Source: Dawidia soli
GTDB taxonomy: Bacteria; Bacteroidota; Bacteroidia; Cytophagales; Cyclobacteriaceae
Assembly: GCF_018598185.1 (NCBI RefSeq)
Contig: NZ_JAHESC010000004.1
Coordinates: 62,001-126,000 of the forward strand
DNA length: 64,000 bases
Direction of reading: 5' to 3'
Position numbers and translations under genes: made by a program. The notes beneath the pieces are model-generated. The model was not told where the DNA came from and searched no databases. It saw nothing but the letters and a program-made list of their open reading frames with translations. This document shows positions 17,969-27,042 of the stretch, piece by piece (within the stretch, counting starts at the first letter, position 1; every line of letters starts with the position of its first letter).

Positions 17969-19615
17969 ATGAAAAAATTATTGTATGCCGCCCTGGCGTG
18001 GCTGCTGCTGGCAGCGTGTGGCGGGGAGGAGAAATCCGCCGACCCGACCGACTTTCACATCATCCCCAAACCGGCGTCGCTTGTACCCGGCACTGAGGTA
18101 CTCGACTGGGACAATAAGAAGATCGCCATCATCGCCGGGAGCGCCGAAGAGAAGAACGTCGGCAACTTGCTGGCCGAATTCCTGAAAGCCAAAAAGTTAA
18201 ACGCCACGGTGTCCGAGTTCTCGGACGATGCCGACAAGATCGCACTCTATACCGCCGAAGATCCGGCGCTCGGCAACGAAGGCTATACGCTGACGGTAGA
18301 TGAAAAAGGCGTGAGCCTGACCGCCGCCAGCGGCGCGGGTTTGTTTTACGGCATGCAGACCTTATTACAACTCATTCCCGAAAATGGTAAGACGGTACCG
18401 TTCGTGACGATCACCGACCAACCGCGCTTTGCCTACCGCGGTCTTCACCTCGACGTATGCCGCCACATGTTCCCGCCCGAGTTTATCAAGAAGTATATCG
18501 ACCTGCTGGCACACCACAAGTTCAACCGCTTCCACTGGCACCTGACAGACGACCAGGGCTGGCGCATCGAGGTCAAAAAATATCCGAAGCTGCAGGAGAT
18601 CGCAGCATTCCGCAAGGAGACCGTCATCGGCCATGCCCGTGACGCCGATCCCAGCAACCCGAAAGATTTCGACGGCAAACGCTATGGCGGCTACTATACA
18701 CAGGAAGAGGTAAAAGAGATCGTCAAATATGCTGCCGATCGGTATGTTACGATCATCCCGGAAATTGAGATGCCGGGCCATGCGCTGGCGGCGTTGTCGG
18801 CCTATCCGGCGCTGGGTTGTACGGGCGGCCCATACCAGGCGGCTACCACGTGGGGGGTCTTCGACGACATATTTTGTGCCGGCAAAGAAGAGACGTTCAC
18901 ATTCCTGGAGGGCGTGCTCGACGAGGTCATTACGCTGTTCCCCAGCAAATATATACACGTCGGGGGCGATGAATGCCCCAAGGCCAGATGGGATGCCTGC
19001 CCGCACTGCAAAAAACGGATGAAAACCGAGCACCTCAAAAATTCACATGAACTGCAGAGCTACTTCGTTCAGCGCGTCGAAAAGTACCTCAACAGCAAAG
19101 ACCGGCAGATCATTGGTTGGGATGAGATCCTGGAAGGCGGCCTGGCCCCTAACGCTACCGTTATGAGCTGGCGCGGAGAAGAAGGCGGCATCGCGGCCGC
19201 CCAGCAAGGCCACGACGTGATCATGACGCCGACGGGCTGGTGTTACTTCGACTATTACCAGGACACTACCAGCGAGAACCAGCCGCTCGCGATCGGCGGC
19301 TACCTGCCGGTAAGCAAGGTATATTCATACGAGCCCATCCCGGCCCTGCTGAACGATGACGAGGCAAAACATATACTCGGTGTGCAAGCGAACTTGTGGA
19401 CGGAATATATTCCCACGACCGACCACGTGGAGTATATGATGTACCCGCGCGCCTGTGCCATGGCCGAGGTGGCGTGGGCGGCCAAAGAGAACCGTAACTA
19501 TGAGGACTTTCTGACCCGTCTGAATACCCACTTTCGACAGCTCGATGCCTGGGATGTACACTATGCCAAGCATCTGCAACACGCCACGGACAGCACGGTC
19601 GCCTCAAAGAAATAA
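17969..19615 (+). CDS. beta-N-acetylhexosaminidase (GH20), lipoprotein
   Basis: A 548-residue glycoside hydrolase of family 20 that removes terminal N-acetylhexosamines (from chitin oligomers or glycans) by substrate-assisted catalysis. The N-terminus MKKLLYAALAWLLLAACGG carries a lipobox with Cys17, so the enzyme is membrane-anchored in the periplasm or on the outer membrane. Residues ~30-150 form the GH20b domain, and the barrel begins with FAYRGLHLDVCRH. The catalytic Asp-Glu pair is D334-E335 in HVGGDECPK; the HWHLTDDQGWR segment is also typical. It is flanked by strong terminators and appears monocistronic. Confidence 0.95.
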   Translation: MKKLLYAALAWLLLAACGGEEKSADPTDFHIIPKPASLVPGTEVLDWDNKKIAIIAGSAEEKNVGNLLAEFLKAKKLNATVSEFSDDADKIALYTAEDPALGNEGYTLTVDEKGVSLTAASGAGLFYGMQTLLQLIPENGKTVPFVTITDQPRFAYRGLHLDVCRHMFPPEFIKKYIDLLAHHKFNRFHWHLTDDQGWRIEVKKYPKLQEIAAFRKETVIGHARDADPSNPKDFDGKRYGGYYTQEEVKEIVKYAADRYVTIIPEIEMPGHALAALSAYPALGCTGGPYQAATTWGVFDDIFCAGKEETFTFLEGVLDEVITLFPSKYIHVGGDECPKARWDACPHCKKRMKTEHLKNSHELQSYFVQRVEKYLNSKDRQIIGWDEILEGGLAPNATVMSWRGEEGGIAAAQQGHDVIMTPTGWCYFDYYQDTTSENQPLAIGGYLPVSKVYSYEPIPALLNDDEAKHILGVQANLWTEYIPTTDHVEYMMYPRACAMAEVAWAAKENRNYEDFLTRLNTHFRQLDAWDVHYAKHLQHATDSTVASKK

Positions 19616-19672
19616 TTGACCGCTTACAGACGGATTCCTGAAAACTTCCGTGCTTTAAACACGGTTTCCGTT

Positions 19673-19680
19673 TACCTTTG
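19673..19680 (+). promoter_or_regulatory. candidate -7 promoter box
   Basis: TACCTTTG matches TAnnTTTG and would start transcription about 65 bases before the ATG of the small exported protein at 19753. A TTTA about 20 bases upstream is a weak -33 candidate. Confidence 0.4.
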
Positions 19681-19752
19681 GAGCCTGTTGACCCAAAACG
19701 TTGACAGGCGTCATTTTTGATAAGCTTTATCGATTAAACGTATCTTGCTAGT

Positions 19753-20100
19753 ATGAAACGATCATTCAAATTCCTGGGAGCTGCCGCCGTTTTGCTGGTG
19801 GCCATGAGCTTTCAAATCATCAAAACACAGCTTACGGTAACGATCCGCAATGAGCTGGGGAACACCGAGCAGGGTGTCAGTGTGCAACTGTTCGAAACCG
19901 AAGAGGACTATAAGAACGAAACCAACGTTGCCGCGCAGGGTGTGACCGATGCCAAAGGCGTGGTCAAATTGAAAGACCTGAAGGCTACATCGTACTTCGT
20001 ATTGGCGAAGAAAGACGACAAAGATAACTTTGGCGGCGGCGAGCAGACGGGCAAGCTGGAAGCCAACCGCATCAATAAAGTAACGGTCGTTATCCAGTAA
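19753..20100 (+). CDS. small exported beta-sandwich-like protein (115 aa)
   Basis: Residues 1-22 form a signal peptide (MKRSFKFLGAAAVLLVAMSF). The mature part has the pattern of a carboxypeptidase-regulatory/transthyretin-like fold: LTVTIRNELGNTEQGVSVQL, then TDAKGVVKLKDLKATSYFVL, that is, two strand pairs around a G-V-x-V/L core. Such modules carry no enzyme function themselves. It has its own candidate promoter and a strong terminator, so it is probably a single-gene unit. No closer family recognised. Confidence 0.85.
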   Translation: MKRSFKFLGAAAVLLVAMSFQIIKTQLTVTIRNELGNTEQGVSVQLFETEEDYKNETNVAAQGVTDAKGVVKLKDLKATSYFVLAKKDDKDNFGGGEQTGKLEANRINKVTVVIQ

Positions 20101-20125
20101 CAATCTCTCTGCGAAAAGCAGCAAT

Positions 20126-20161
20126 ACCTCCCGTCGGCTACCGGCGGGAGGTTTATTTTTT
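20126..20161 (+). terminator. terminator of the small exported protein gene
   Basis: A 12-bp stem (ACCTCCCGTCGG / CCGGCGGGAGGT, one T-G pair) with a CTA loop is followed by TTATTTTTTC. Confidence 0.93.
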
Positions 20162-20178
20162 CTTACCAACGCCGCCCC

Positions 20179-20718
20179 ATGTCCTCTCCCCTGCCATCGC
20201 TATACCCAACCCTGCAAGCCTATACCAGTCGCTTTACCGAAGAGCTGACATTCCGCGAGCAGTTCTTTTCCCTGCTCACCCATCCGCGTGCATTTCACCG
20301 CGACCATTTGCCCGGCCACATTACAGGTTCTGCCTGGATCGTCGACAGCGACACCCGGTTTGTATTGCTCACGCATCATGCCAAGCTCAACAAGTGGTTG
20401 CAACCCGGTGGCCATGCCGACGGCAACCCTGATGTACAACAGGTGGCACTCCGTGAGGCGTGGGAAGAGACTGGTCTCAAAAGCCTGCAATTACGCACGC
20501 CGGCGATCTTCGACATCGACATCCACACGATACCGGCGCGGAAGGACTTTCCGGAACACCTGCATTTCGACGTACGATTTTTGGTCGAAGCCGATCGCCA
20601 CGAGCCCCTGGTCATTACCCACGAGTCGAACGACCTGCAATGGGTCGCGCTCGACAGGCTGGCGGATTACACCACCCAACGCTCCCTGGCGCGCATGCGT
20701 GAAAAGCTCTGTACCTGA
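20179..20718 (+). CDS. Nudix hydrolase
   Basis: A 179-residue pyrophosphohydrolase. The Nudix box reads GGHADGNPDVQQVALREAWE followed by ETGL; it keeps the metal-binding R-E-x-x-E-E core but has Pro at the usual first Glu, as in other GGHADG-type Nudix proteins. Predicted substrates are nucleoside diphosphate derivatives; no specificity marker is visible. It ends three bases before the stop codon of a small convergent membrane-protein gene. Confidence 0.9.
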   Translation: MSSPLPSLYPTLQAYTSRFTEELTFREQFFSLLTHPRAFHRDHLPGHITGSAWIVDSDTRFVLLTHHAKLNKWLQPGGHADGNPDVQQVALREAWEETGLKSLQLRTPAIFDIDIHTIPARKDFPEHLHFDVRFLVEADRHEPLVITHESNDLQWVALDRLADYTTQRSLARMREKLCT

Positions 20719-20720
20719 TG

Positions 20721-20882
20721 TTATTTGCTGCTGATGAGCAGCAGTACGAAGCCGGCCGTCACCATCCAGAATTTATACCCTGAAATAAAGGGAACGGCCA
20801 CCCATCCCATGTACATCAGCACGGCCAGCGCGGCAAGAATAATGGCTATAATTTTTAGAACAGATCGCGTTTTGTTGCTCAT
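20721..20882 (-). CDS. small two-helix membrane protein (53 aa)
   Basis: An open frame on the minus strand between the Nudix and Sua5 genes. It begins MSNKTRSVLKIIAIILA and contains two hydrophobic helices (about residues 9-33 and 37-50) separated by SGYKFW, ending LLISSK. The basic N-terminus followed by two helices is typical of real small membrane proteins, and no competing plus-strand gene fits. Family and function unknown. Confidence 0.7.
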   Translation of the reverse strand: MSNKTRSVLKIIAIILAALAVLMYMGWVAVPFISGYKFWMVTAGFVLLLISSK

Positions 20883-20949
20883 GGCAGGTATATACGGTTA
20901 CGATTTTACAGGTGTAAAGGTGATGGTTTTAGCAGAAAAGAAAAAAACT

Positions 20950-20957
20950 TAGTTTTG
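20950..20957 (+). promoter_or_regulatory. -7 promoter box placed for a leaderless sua5 transcript
   Basis: TAGTTTTG matches TAnnTTTG, with a TTTT about 18 bases upstream. Its last base is only five bases before the Sua5 start codon, so the expected transcription start would fall at or next to the ATG. Confidence 0.45.
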
Positions 20958-20962
20958 GGGCC

Positions 20963-21913
20963 ATGGCGGAAATCGGCACAGACATCGGCATTGCCAAAGC
21001 CCTACTCGAAGAAGCCCAGGTGGTGGCGATCCCGACGGAAACCGTCTACGGGCTGGCGGCCAACGCCTTATCCGTGCCTGCCGTCACGCGCATCTTCACG
21101 GTAAAAAACCGCCCACAATTCGATCCGCTCATTGTACACGTGCCCAGCCTGGCGCGCGTACACGCATACGCCGAAGAAGTACCCGACGCGCTGCGCGCCC
21201 TGGCCGAACGCTTCTGGCCGGGCCCCCTCACCCTCCTGTTGAAAAAGCGCGCCATCATACCCGACCTGGTCACGTCGGGTCTCGACACCGTGGGCATTCG
21301 TTGCCCCGACCACGCGCTGACCCGGCAGTTACTGGAAACGTTAGATTTTCCCCTGGCCGCCCCCAGCGCCAATCCCTTCGGCTATGTAAGCCCCGTCACG
21401 CCCCAACACGTCAACGACCAGTTGGGCGACCGCATTCCCTATATCCTCGACGGCGGCCCCTGCCGGGTCGGCATCGAGTCTACGATCGTGGGGGTGGAAA
21501 ACGATCAGACCACGATCTACCGCATGGGTGGCCTCAGCCTGGAGGACATCGAGCAGGTAGTCGGCCCGGTGCACGTGCAGGCGCACTCGTCGTCCAACCC
21601 CAAGGCGCCGGGGCAGCTCAAGAGTCACTATGCGCCGGGCAAGCGATTGATCCTGGGTACGATCGAAGACCTGTTGCAGCAGTACCCTGCGCACCGCTCG
21701 GCGCTGCTGACCTTTCAAGCCGACTTCAACTCCCCTTACCAGTTTATCCTCTCGCCTGCCGGTAGCCTGACGGAAGCTGCGCAACAGCTATTTACTGCGT
21801 TGCGAGCCTTCGACAAAATGCCGGTGGACTTTATCCTGGCCGAGCCGGTGCCTGACGAAGGCCTGGGCCGGGCCATCAACGACCGCCTGCGCCGCGCGGC
21901 CGCGGTTGACTAA
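20963..21913 (+). CDS. tsaC: L-threonylcarbamoyladenylate synthase (Sua5/YrdC/TsaC type)
   Basis: Makes threonylcarbamoyl-AMP from threonine, bicarbonate and ATP, for the universal t6A37 modification of ANN-decoding tRNAs. The YrdC domain covers residues ~1-195, with VVAIPTETVYGLAANA and the KxR...S motifs (KNRPQFDPLIVH, SANPFGYVSP). The extra C-terminal ~110 residues form the Sua5 domain, so this is the long Sua5 form rather than TsaC-only. The start is supported by alignment of the first residues with family N-termini. It lies 35 bases before pfkA and may share a transcript with it. Confidence 0.94.
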   Translation: MAEIGTDIGIAKALLEEAQVVAIPTETVYGLAANALSVPAVTRIFTVKNRPQFDPLIVHVPSLARVHAYAEEVPDALRALAERFWPGPLTLLLKKRAIIPDLVTSGLDTVGIRCPDHALTRQLLETLDFPLAAPSANPFGYVSPVTPQHVNDQLGDRIPYILDGGPCRVGIESTIVGVENDQTTIYRMGGLSLEDIEQVVGPVHVQAHSSSNPKAPGQLKSHYAPGKRLILGTIEDLLQQYPAHRSALLTFQADFNSPYQFILSPAGSLTEAAQQLFTALRAFDKMPVDFILAEPVPDEGLGRAINDRLRRAAAVD

Positions 21914-21948
21914 AATTGCGTACTTTAAACGTCGTAAGACGAAACGCT

Positions 21949-23049
21949 ATGGAAAAACCCAAGAAACTACTCGTCCTCACGGGCGGGGGCGACTGCCCCG
22001 GGCTCAATGCTGTTATCCGCGGTGTGGCAAAGCGCGCACGCAAGGAAAAAGACTGGGAAGTATATGGCAGCGTAGAAGCCTTCAACGGTGTATTCAGCGA
22101 GCCGAAGGAGCTCATTAAGCTCACCAGCAAGGTAACGGCGGGTATCCACGTAAAAGGCGGCACCATTCTCAAGACGACCAACAAGGGCAACCCGCTGAAC
22201 TACCCGGCGGTGCAACCGGATGGCACGGTACTGATGTCCGACCGCTCGGACGACCTGGTGAAACGTCTGAAAGATCTGAAGTTCGATGCCATCGTCAACA
22301 TCGGCGGCGACGGCTCGCAAAAAATATCGAAGGCCCTATACGACAAAGGGCTTCCCATCATCGGTGTGCCGAAGACCATCGACAACGACCTGGCGGCGAC
22401 CGACTTCACCTTTGGTTTTCAAACCGCCGTACAAATTGCCACGGACAGCTTTGACAAGCTGGTGACGACGGCGGAAAGCCACCACCGCGTGATGATCATG
22501 GAAGTGATGGGCCGCGACGCGGGCTGGATCGCCTTACACACCGCCATCGCCGGTGGCGCGGAGATCTGCCTCATCCCCGAAATCCCGTACGACGTACGCA
22601 AGCTGGTGCGCCGCCTCAACCTGCGCTATAAAAAAGGCAGAGGTTTTGCCAACATCGTCGTAGCCGAAGGCGCCAAGCCGAAGGAAGGCACTGTTACCTC
22701 GCGGGCGGGCGAGAAAGGCTCGGAGCACGTGCGCCTGGGCGGCGTGGCCTACCAGCTCTCGCAGCAGTTAAAAGATGCCGGCTGCAAGGCCGAGATCCGC
22801 GAAACGGTATTGGGCCATGTACAACGCGGCGGTACGCCCGTCGCCTTTGATCGTGTGCTGGCAACTTTATTTGGTGTCCGGGCGTTCGAATTAGTGCTGG
22901 CCAACGACTTCGGCAAAATGGTATCGTATCGCAACAATGCCATCACGGCCGTGTCGCTGGAAGAAGCCACCAGCAGCCAGCAACTTGTCGACAAGGACTC
23001 GTATCTGGTGCAGGCAGCCAAAGGCCTCAATATCAGCTTTGGCGATTAG
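21949..23049 (+). CDS. pfkA: 6-phosphofructokinase
   Basis: Phosphorylates fructose 6-phosphate in glycolysis. The PFK_A fold is clear: GGGDCPGLNAVIRG near residue 9, IGGDGSQ (D121, G122), VPKTIDNDL (K142) and MGRDAGW. Gly after the GGD aspartate usually indicates ATP as phosphoryl donor, while Lys in PKTIDND is common in PPi-type and group III enzymes; this G/K combination is known from ATP-using group III PFKs. I started at the ATG giving MEKPKKLLVLTGGG; an upstream in-frame extension has no family match. At 366 residues it is longer than E. coli PfkA, as group III members are. Confidence 0.93.
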   Translation: MEKPKKLLVLTGGGDCPGLNAVIRGVAKRARKEKDWEVYGSVEAFNGVFSEPKELIKLTSKVTAGIHVKGGTILKTTNKGNPLNYPAVQPDGTVLMSDRSDDLVKRLKDLKFDAIVNIGGDGSQKISKALYDKGLPIIGVPKTIDNDLAATDFTFGFQTAVQIATDSFDKLVTTAESHHRVMIMEVMGRDAGWIALHTAIAGGAEICLIPEIPYDVRKLVRRLNLRYKKGRGFANIVVAEGAKPKEGTVTSRAGEKGSEHVRLGGVAYQLSQQLKDAGCKAEIRETVLGHVQRGGTPVAFDRVLATLFGVRAFELVLANDFGKMVSYRNNAITAVSLEEATSSQQLVDKDSYLVQAAKGLNISFGD

Positions 23050-23068
23050 ACACGCAGTATATATTCTT

Positions 23069-23839
23069 ATGTCCATTACGTCTCAGACCGACCTGTTCAA
23101 CCTCCGCAAAGCCAGCGAAGCGGTGGCCCTCACGTTGCGCCAGATGCGCGACTACGCCCGTCCCGGCATGACCACCCGTGAGCTCGACCACTACGGTGCG
23201 GCCTTGTTACAATCCTACGGTGCGCGCTCGGCGCCGTTCCTCACATACGGCTTTCCCGGGCACACGTGCATCAGCGTAAACCACGACGTGGCCCACGGCA
23301 TACCTTCCGACAAGGTTGTACTGGCCGAAGGCGATCTGATCAACATCGATGTCTCGGCAGAGCTCAACGGCTACTGGGCCGACAACGGCGGCTCGTTTGT
23401 ATTAGGACGCGACATCCACCAGCGCGGTGCCCTGGTGGACGCCTCGAAAAAGATCCTGCATAAAGCCATCCATAACATCCACGGCGGCGTGCGCATCGCC
23501 GACATCGGCCGGCTCATAGAAACCGAAGCGCGCAAAGCCGGCTTTACCGTGCTGCGCAACCTGGTAGGCCACGGCATCGGCCGGAGCTTGCACGAAGCGC
23601 CGCATGAGATCCCGTGCTACTACGATCGCCACAACCATGAGCGCTTCCGCAAGAACTCGGTGGTAGCGGTTGAAACGTTCATCTCTACCCGGGCTACGCT
23701 GGCGCATCAGAAGAACGATGGATGGACGCTGACGACGCGCGACAAGAGCTTTGTGGCGCAGCATGAGCATACGATTGTCATTACGGACGGGCCTCCTATT
23801 ATTCTGACGGAGGCGAACCAGGTTTGGGATACGGTGTAG
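23069..23839 (+). CDS. map: type I methionine aminopeptidase
   Basis: Removes the initiator methionine from new proteins. The 256-residue protein keeps the five metal ligands: two Asp in INIDVSAELNGYWADNGGS, His in VGHGIGRSLHE, and Glu residues in VAVETF and QHEHTIV. The start codon used gives MSITSQTDLFNLRKASEAVA; a longer open frame extends into pfkA but that part is a shadow of pfkA. It lies 20 bases after pfkA on the same strand. Confidence 0.95.
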   Translation: MSITSQTDLFNLRKASEAVALTLRQMRDYARPGMTTRELDHYGAALLQSYGARSAPFLTYGFPGHTCISVNHDVAHGIPSDKVVLAEGDLINIDVSAELNGYWADNGGSFVLGRDIHQRGALVDASKKILHKAIHNIHGGVRIADIGRLIETEARKAGFTVLRNLVGHGIGRSLHEAPHEIPCYYDRHNHERFRKNSVVAVETFISTRATLAHQKNDGWTLTTRDKSFVAQHEHTIVITDGPPIILTEANQVWDTV

Positions 23840-23981
23840 CCGTGCCCCAAGTGGTCGGAAGACACGCCGCAGGGGGCGTTGGAAAAATAAAAATCTGCTC
23901 ATGTTAAAAAAAGCAATCGATTGTTCTGCCTGGGCCTCCATTTTTAATTCTTGCCAATATCCCCTCACAACGCAAAAATCT

Positions 23982-23989
23982 TAGCTTTG
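23982..23989 (+). promoter_or_regulatory. candidate -7 promoter box of pgk
   Basis: TAGCTTTG matches TAnnTTTG and lies 38 bases before the pgk start codon in an AT-rich gap of 188 bases, placing the transcription start about 30 bases upstream of the ATG. Confidence 0.5.
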
Positions 23990-24027
23990 CTGTCCGAAAA
24001 TTTTCATTAAACAACACAAACCGCCTC

Positions 24028-25212
24028 ATGAAAACGATCAACGACATCAACTTTAACGGCAAACGCGCGCTCATTCGCGTGGACTTCAACGTTCCCCTGG
24101 ACAAAAGCTTTAACGTTACGGACGACAACCGCATCCGCGCCACGATCCCGACGCTGAACAAGATCCTGAAGGACGGTGGTAGCGTTATCCTGATGTCGCA
24201 CCTGGGGCGTCCGAAGGAAGGTCCGGAAGAAAAATATTCGCTGAAGCATACCGTCAAAAAGACCGAAGAGCTGCTGGGCCACCCCGTGAAGTTCGCCGGC
24301 GACTGCGTCGGTGACGAAGCCTACAAGCTGTCGGCCGCGCTCAAACCCGGTGACGTACTCCTTCTCGAAAACCTGCGTTTCTACAAAGAAGAAGAAAAAG
24401 GCGACGTTGCCTTTGCCGAAAAGCTCTCCAAGCACGGCGACATCTATGTAAACGACGCCTTCGGTACCGCACACCGTGCCCACGCCTCTACTACCATCGT
24501 AGCACAATTTTTCAAAGAAAAATGCGCAGGCCTTGTGATGGCGGCCGAGCTCGACAACGCGAAGAAGGTGATGGAAAAATCAGCCAAGCCCTTTACGGCG
24601 ATCATGGGCGGCGCGAAGATCTCCGACAAGATCCTCATTATCGAAAACCTGCTTGACAAGGTAGACAACCTGATCATCGGTGGCGGTATGGCCTATACGT
24701 TCTTCAAAGCCCTGGGCGGTAACATCGGCAACTCGCTGGTAGAGGCTGATAAACTGGACCTGGCAAAAGAGCTGATCCAGAAGGCCAAAGCGAAAGGTGT
24801 AGACCTGCTTCTTCCCCTCGACTCGATCATCGCCGATAAATTCGCCGCCGACGCTAACACGGACGTGGCCAACAACAATAACATTAAAGACGGCTGGATG
24901 GGCCTTGACATCGGTCCCCAGGCAACGCAGGTATTTGCCAAAGCTATCGAAGATTCGAAGACCGTTCTGTGGAACGGCCCGATGGGTGTGTTCGAGATGG
25001 AGAAATTTGCTACCGGCACAAAGACGGTCGCTGAGGCGGTTGTAAAGGCTACGAAGAAAGGCGCCTTCTCACTGATCGGTGGTGGCGACTCCGCTGCTGC
25101 CGTTAACCAGTTCGGCTTTAACGACGACGTGAGCTATGTATCAACCGGTGGCGGCGCGCTGCTGGAGTACTTCGAAGGTAAAGTATTGCCGGGTGTAAAA
25201 GCACTCGAATAA
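24028..25212 (+). CDS. pgk: phosphoglycerate kinase
   Basis: Transfers phosphate from 1,3-bisphosphoglycerate to ADP in glycolysis. The 394-residue protein has the family signature [12 protein letters not shown] at residue ~12, the basic triad region [25 protein letters not shown], and the nucleotide-binding [10 protein letters not shown] and [11 protein letters not shown]. It is preceded by a candidate promoter and followed by a strong hairpin terminator. Codon choice is more even and biased toward frequent codons than in the neighbours, as expected for a highly expressed gene. Confidence 0.98.
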   Translation: MKTINDINFNGKRALIRVDFNVPLDKSFNVTDDNRIRATIPTLNKILKDGGSVILMSHLGRPKEGPEEKYSLKHTVKKTEELLGHPVKFAGDCVGDEAYKLSAALKPGDVLLLENLRFYKEEEKGDVAFAEKLSKHGDIYVNDAFGTAHRAHASTTIVAQFFKEKCAGLVMAAELDNAKKVMEKSAKPFTAIMGGAKISDKILIIENLLDKVDNLIIGGGMAYTFFKALGGNIGNSLVEADKLDLAKELIQKAKAKGVDLLLPLDSIIADKFAADANTDVANNNNIKDGWMGLDIGPQATQVFAKAIEDSKTVLWNGPMGVFEMEKFATGTKTVAEAVVKATKKGAFSLIGGGDSAAAVNQFGFNDDVSYVSTGGGALLEYFEGKVLPGVKALE

Positions 25213-25234
25213 GATATCAGACAAGGTGTATACG

Positions 25235-25269
25235 AAAAGGTTCACGGCACATACCGTGAACCTTTTTTG
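25235..25269 (+). terminator. pgk terminator (possibly bidirectional)
   Basis: A perfect 13-bp stem AAAAGGTTCACGG / CCGTGAACCTTTT with a CACATA loop runs into TTTTTTG. It also lies directly after the stop codon of the convergent gene at 25273, but on that strand only four T residues follow. Confidence 0.93.
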
Positions 25270-25272
25270 TTT

Positions 25273-25725
25273 TTACGGATGCGTGGTGTCGCCCGTATTT
25301 ATAGTCGTTTTGGTTCCTACAGCTTGTACACCATTGGCATCGGTGGCGGTTACCCGTAGGTGCAGATCGAGATCGAGCGGCATTTGCGCGGTCTGACTGG
25401 TGCCTGTGGCCGTGACAAAAGGATTGTAGTGGATCTCGTCAATGGTATATTCCCAGTAGTAGGTATACGGCGGTGTGCCGCCACTGGCGGAAACGGTCCA
25501 GGTGTAGTAGTCCCGGTTGTTACCACGGGCAGGTCCGCCGACCGACACCGACACCACGGCCTTCGGTTCAGGCGCCGCCATGTAGGGGCCAGCCTGGTTC
25601 ATTTCTTTTTTCCAACGTGCAGGCACGTCAGCTTCCGGCATTTCCGGGCTGGTGGCTGCCAGCAGGAACAGGGCGCTCGTCGCCATCCACAACGAGAGCA
25701 GACGGCGGTTCATGATTTGTCTCAT
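25273..25725 (-). CDS. small exported Ig/PKD-like protein (150 aa)
   Basis: A signal peptide (LSLWMATSALFLLAATSP) is followed by a Pro-rich linker and one beta-sandwich-like module with YYTWTVSASGGTPPYTYYWE, where S-G-G-T-P-P-Y-T-Y-x-W is the typical start of Ig-like/SprB-type repeats in Bacteroidota surface proteins. There is no C-terminal sorting domain, so it probably stays periplasmic or is released. Two ATG codons (25725, 25713) are possible starts. Function unknown. Confidence 0.8.
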   Translation of the reverse strand: MRQIMNRRLLSLWMATSALFLLAATSPEMPEADVPARWKKEMNQAGPYMAAPEPKAVVSVSVGGPARGNNRDYYTWTVSASGGTPPYTYYWEYTIDEIHYNPFVTATGTSQTAQMPLDLDLHLRVTATDANGVQAVGTKTTINTGDTTHP

Positions 25726-26105
25726 TTCAACATCGTTTAAGGGGTGCCTACTCTTGGTCTCAGCTTTTCGGCTTACGCTGTCGACTCACCAGGCCACATG
25801 GCACGTCGGTACGCATCGCTCACAACATCTCATTTTAGCTATCCGCCCGCAACCTGCGAGATCGCGAACAAGTTAGAAAAAAGCATCACATTTCCGGGCC
25901 CTGATTTTTAAGGGCGCACCTTCGCCTGACTACGGCGGAAGACCTACGTGAAATTCCTGTTAAATCTCTGCAAACGGGCGCGTTTGCGGACCAATTGGGC
26001 GAACGACTGTTGCGGAACCTTTGGGAAGTCGGGAGAGATCGCGTATTTTTAAGTATTCCAACGAATGGGGTTCTGAAAGGGTCTAAACATTTGTAACAAC
26101 GACTG
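25726..26105. other. intergenic region without a recognised gene
   Basis: About 380 bases between two divergent small exported-protein genes. The left 100 bases look like the upstream region of the minus-strand gene; short open frames on both strands have no protein-like composition. I see no clear promoter box, hairpin or RNA gene. Confidence 0.5.
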
Positions 26106-26579
26106 ATGATGAAAAATGGATTTCTGCTGCTCGTGCTCCTTTGTGTAGGACTGGTATCGTGCGATAAGAATGAGGGAAATACGCAGGCTGTGCTGAAGAG
26201 CGGAACCTATACCGGCGAGTTTAGCCGTTTCAGTCCCGACGGCCACTGTACCCCTACCGCGGTGACCCTCGTGATCCAGAACAATACCTTCAATGGCTTT
26301 AGCGAGCTGATGAAGTCTCCCGCCATTGGCGCGGGTGTATATAAGCTGACGGGCGCCGAGATCGAATTTGACGACCAGCGTGTGTGGACAAGCGAGTTCG
26401 ATTGGACGTATGTGCTGGACGGTAAGTATAAATTCAAGACCCTTGGCGACGAAGTGATTATCGTGCGCATGTATGCCAACCAAATGACCGATATGTATAA
26501 GCTCCGTTGGCAAGACCCGGCTACGACGCTCAACTCCCGCAACACAACCGAGGCCAGCATAGAAACTTCCGAAGAGTAA
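26106..26579 (+). CDS. hypothetical lipoprotein (157 aa)
   Basis: The N-terminus MMKNGFLLLVLLCVGLVSCD carries a lipobox (LVSC) with Cys20. The mature part begins with GTYTGEFSRFSPDG, then alternating hydrophobic residues suggesting a small beta-barrel or lipocalin-like fold, and ends in an acidic tail. It is followed after 16 bases by a second lipoprotein gene of similar size, so the two may work together. I cannot assign a family. Confidence 0.85.
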   Translation: MMKNGFLLLVLLCVGLVSCDKNEGNTQAVLKSGTYTGEFSRFSPDGHCTPTAVTLVIQNNTFNGFSELMKSPAIGAGVYKLTGAEIEFDDQRVWTSEFDWTYVLDGKYKFKTLGDEVIIVRMYANQMTDMYKLRWQDPATTLNSRNTTEASIETSEE

Positions 26580-26595
26580 GTCCCTTACGTTATTC

Positions 26596-27042
26596 ATGAT
26601 ACGCCCCGTATACTTTTGTGGCAGCGTGTTGCTGCTGGCGGCCTGTGGCCGAATCGCTGAAAAGCGCAATGCCGTTACGGACGCCATCGAAAGCGCCCAG
26701 GCTCAGGAATTTTGTTTTCAAGACATTACCGGCAACGACTCCCTGCTCGTGCAACTGACGATCGTCGGCAACGACGTTACCGGCACATTGCGCTGGCTGC
26801 CCGCCGAGAAAGACAAAATGGTCGGCACGCTGAACGGCATCCTGCAAAACGACACCATCACAGCCGTATACAGCTACCAGGCCGAAGGTGTCAACGCCCG
26901 TGAAGAGAAGATCTTTCGCCTGACCACCGACTCGCTATTCCTCGCGCACGGCGAGCTCGTTGATCAAAACGGCACATGGGTTCTCAAAGACAAACGCACA
27001 GCCCGGTTTACAGAAGCCGCGGGGAAGACGGATTGTAAGTAG
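26596..27042 (+). CDS. hypothetical lipoprotein (148 aa)
   Basis: Lipobox LLAAC near residue 17 after MIRPVYFCGSVLL. The mature region contains DITGNDSLLVQLTIVGNDVT, GTLRWLPAEKDKMVGTLNG and ITAVYSYQAEGVNAREE, a pattern of antiparallel strands. I believe small lipoproteins of this kind are widespread in Bacteroidota, but their function is unknown. It lies 16 bases after the previous lipoprotein gene in the same orientation, so a two-gene operon is likely. Confidence 0.85.
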   Translation: MIRPVYFCGSVLLLAACGRIAEKRNAVTDAIESAQAQEFCFQDITGNDSLLVQLTIVGNDVTGTLRWLPAEKDKMVGTLNGILQNDTITAVYSYQAEGVNAREEKIFRLTTDSLFLAHGELVDQNGTWVLKDKRTARFTEAAGKTDCK

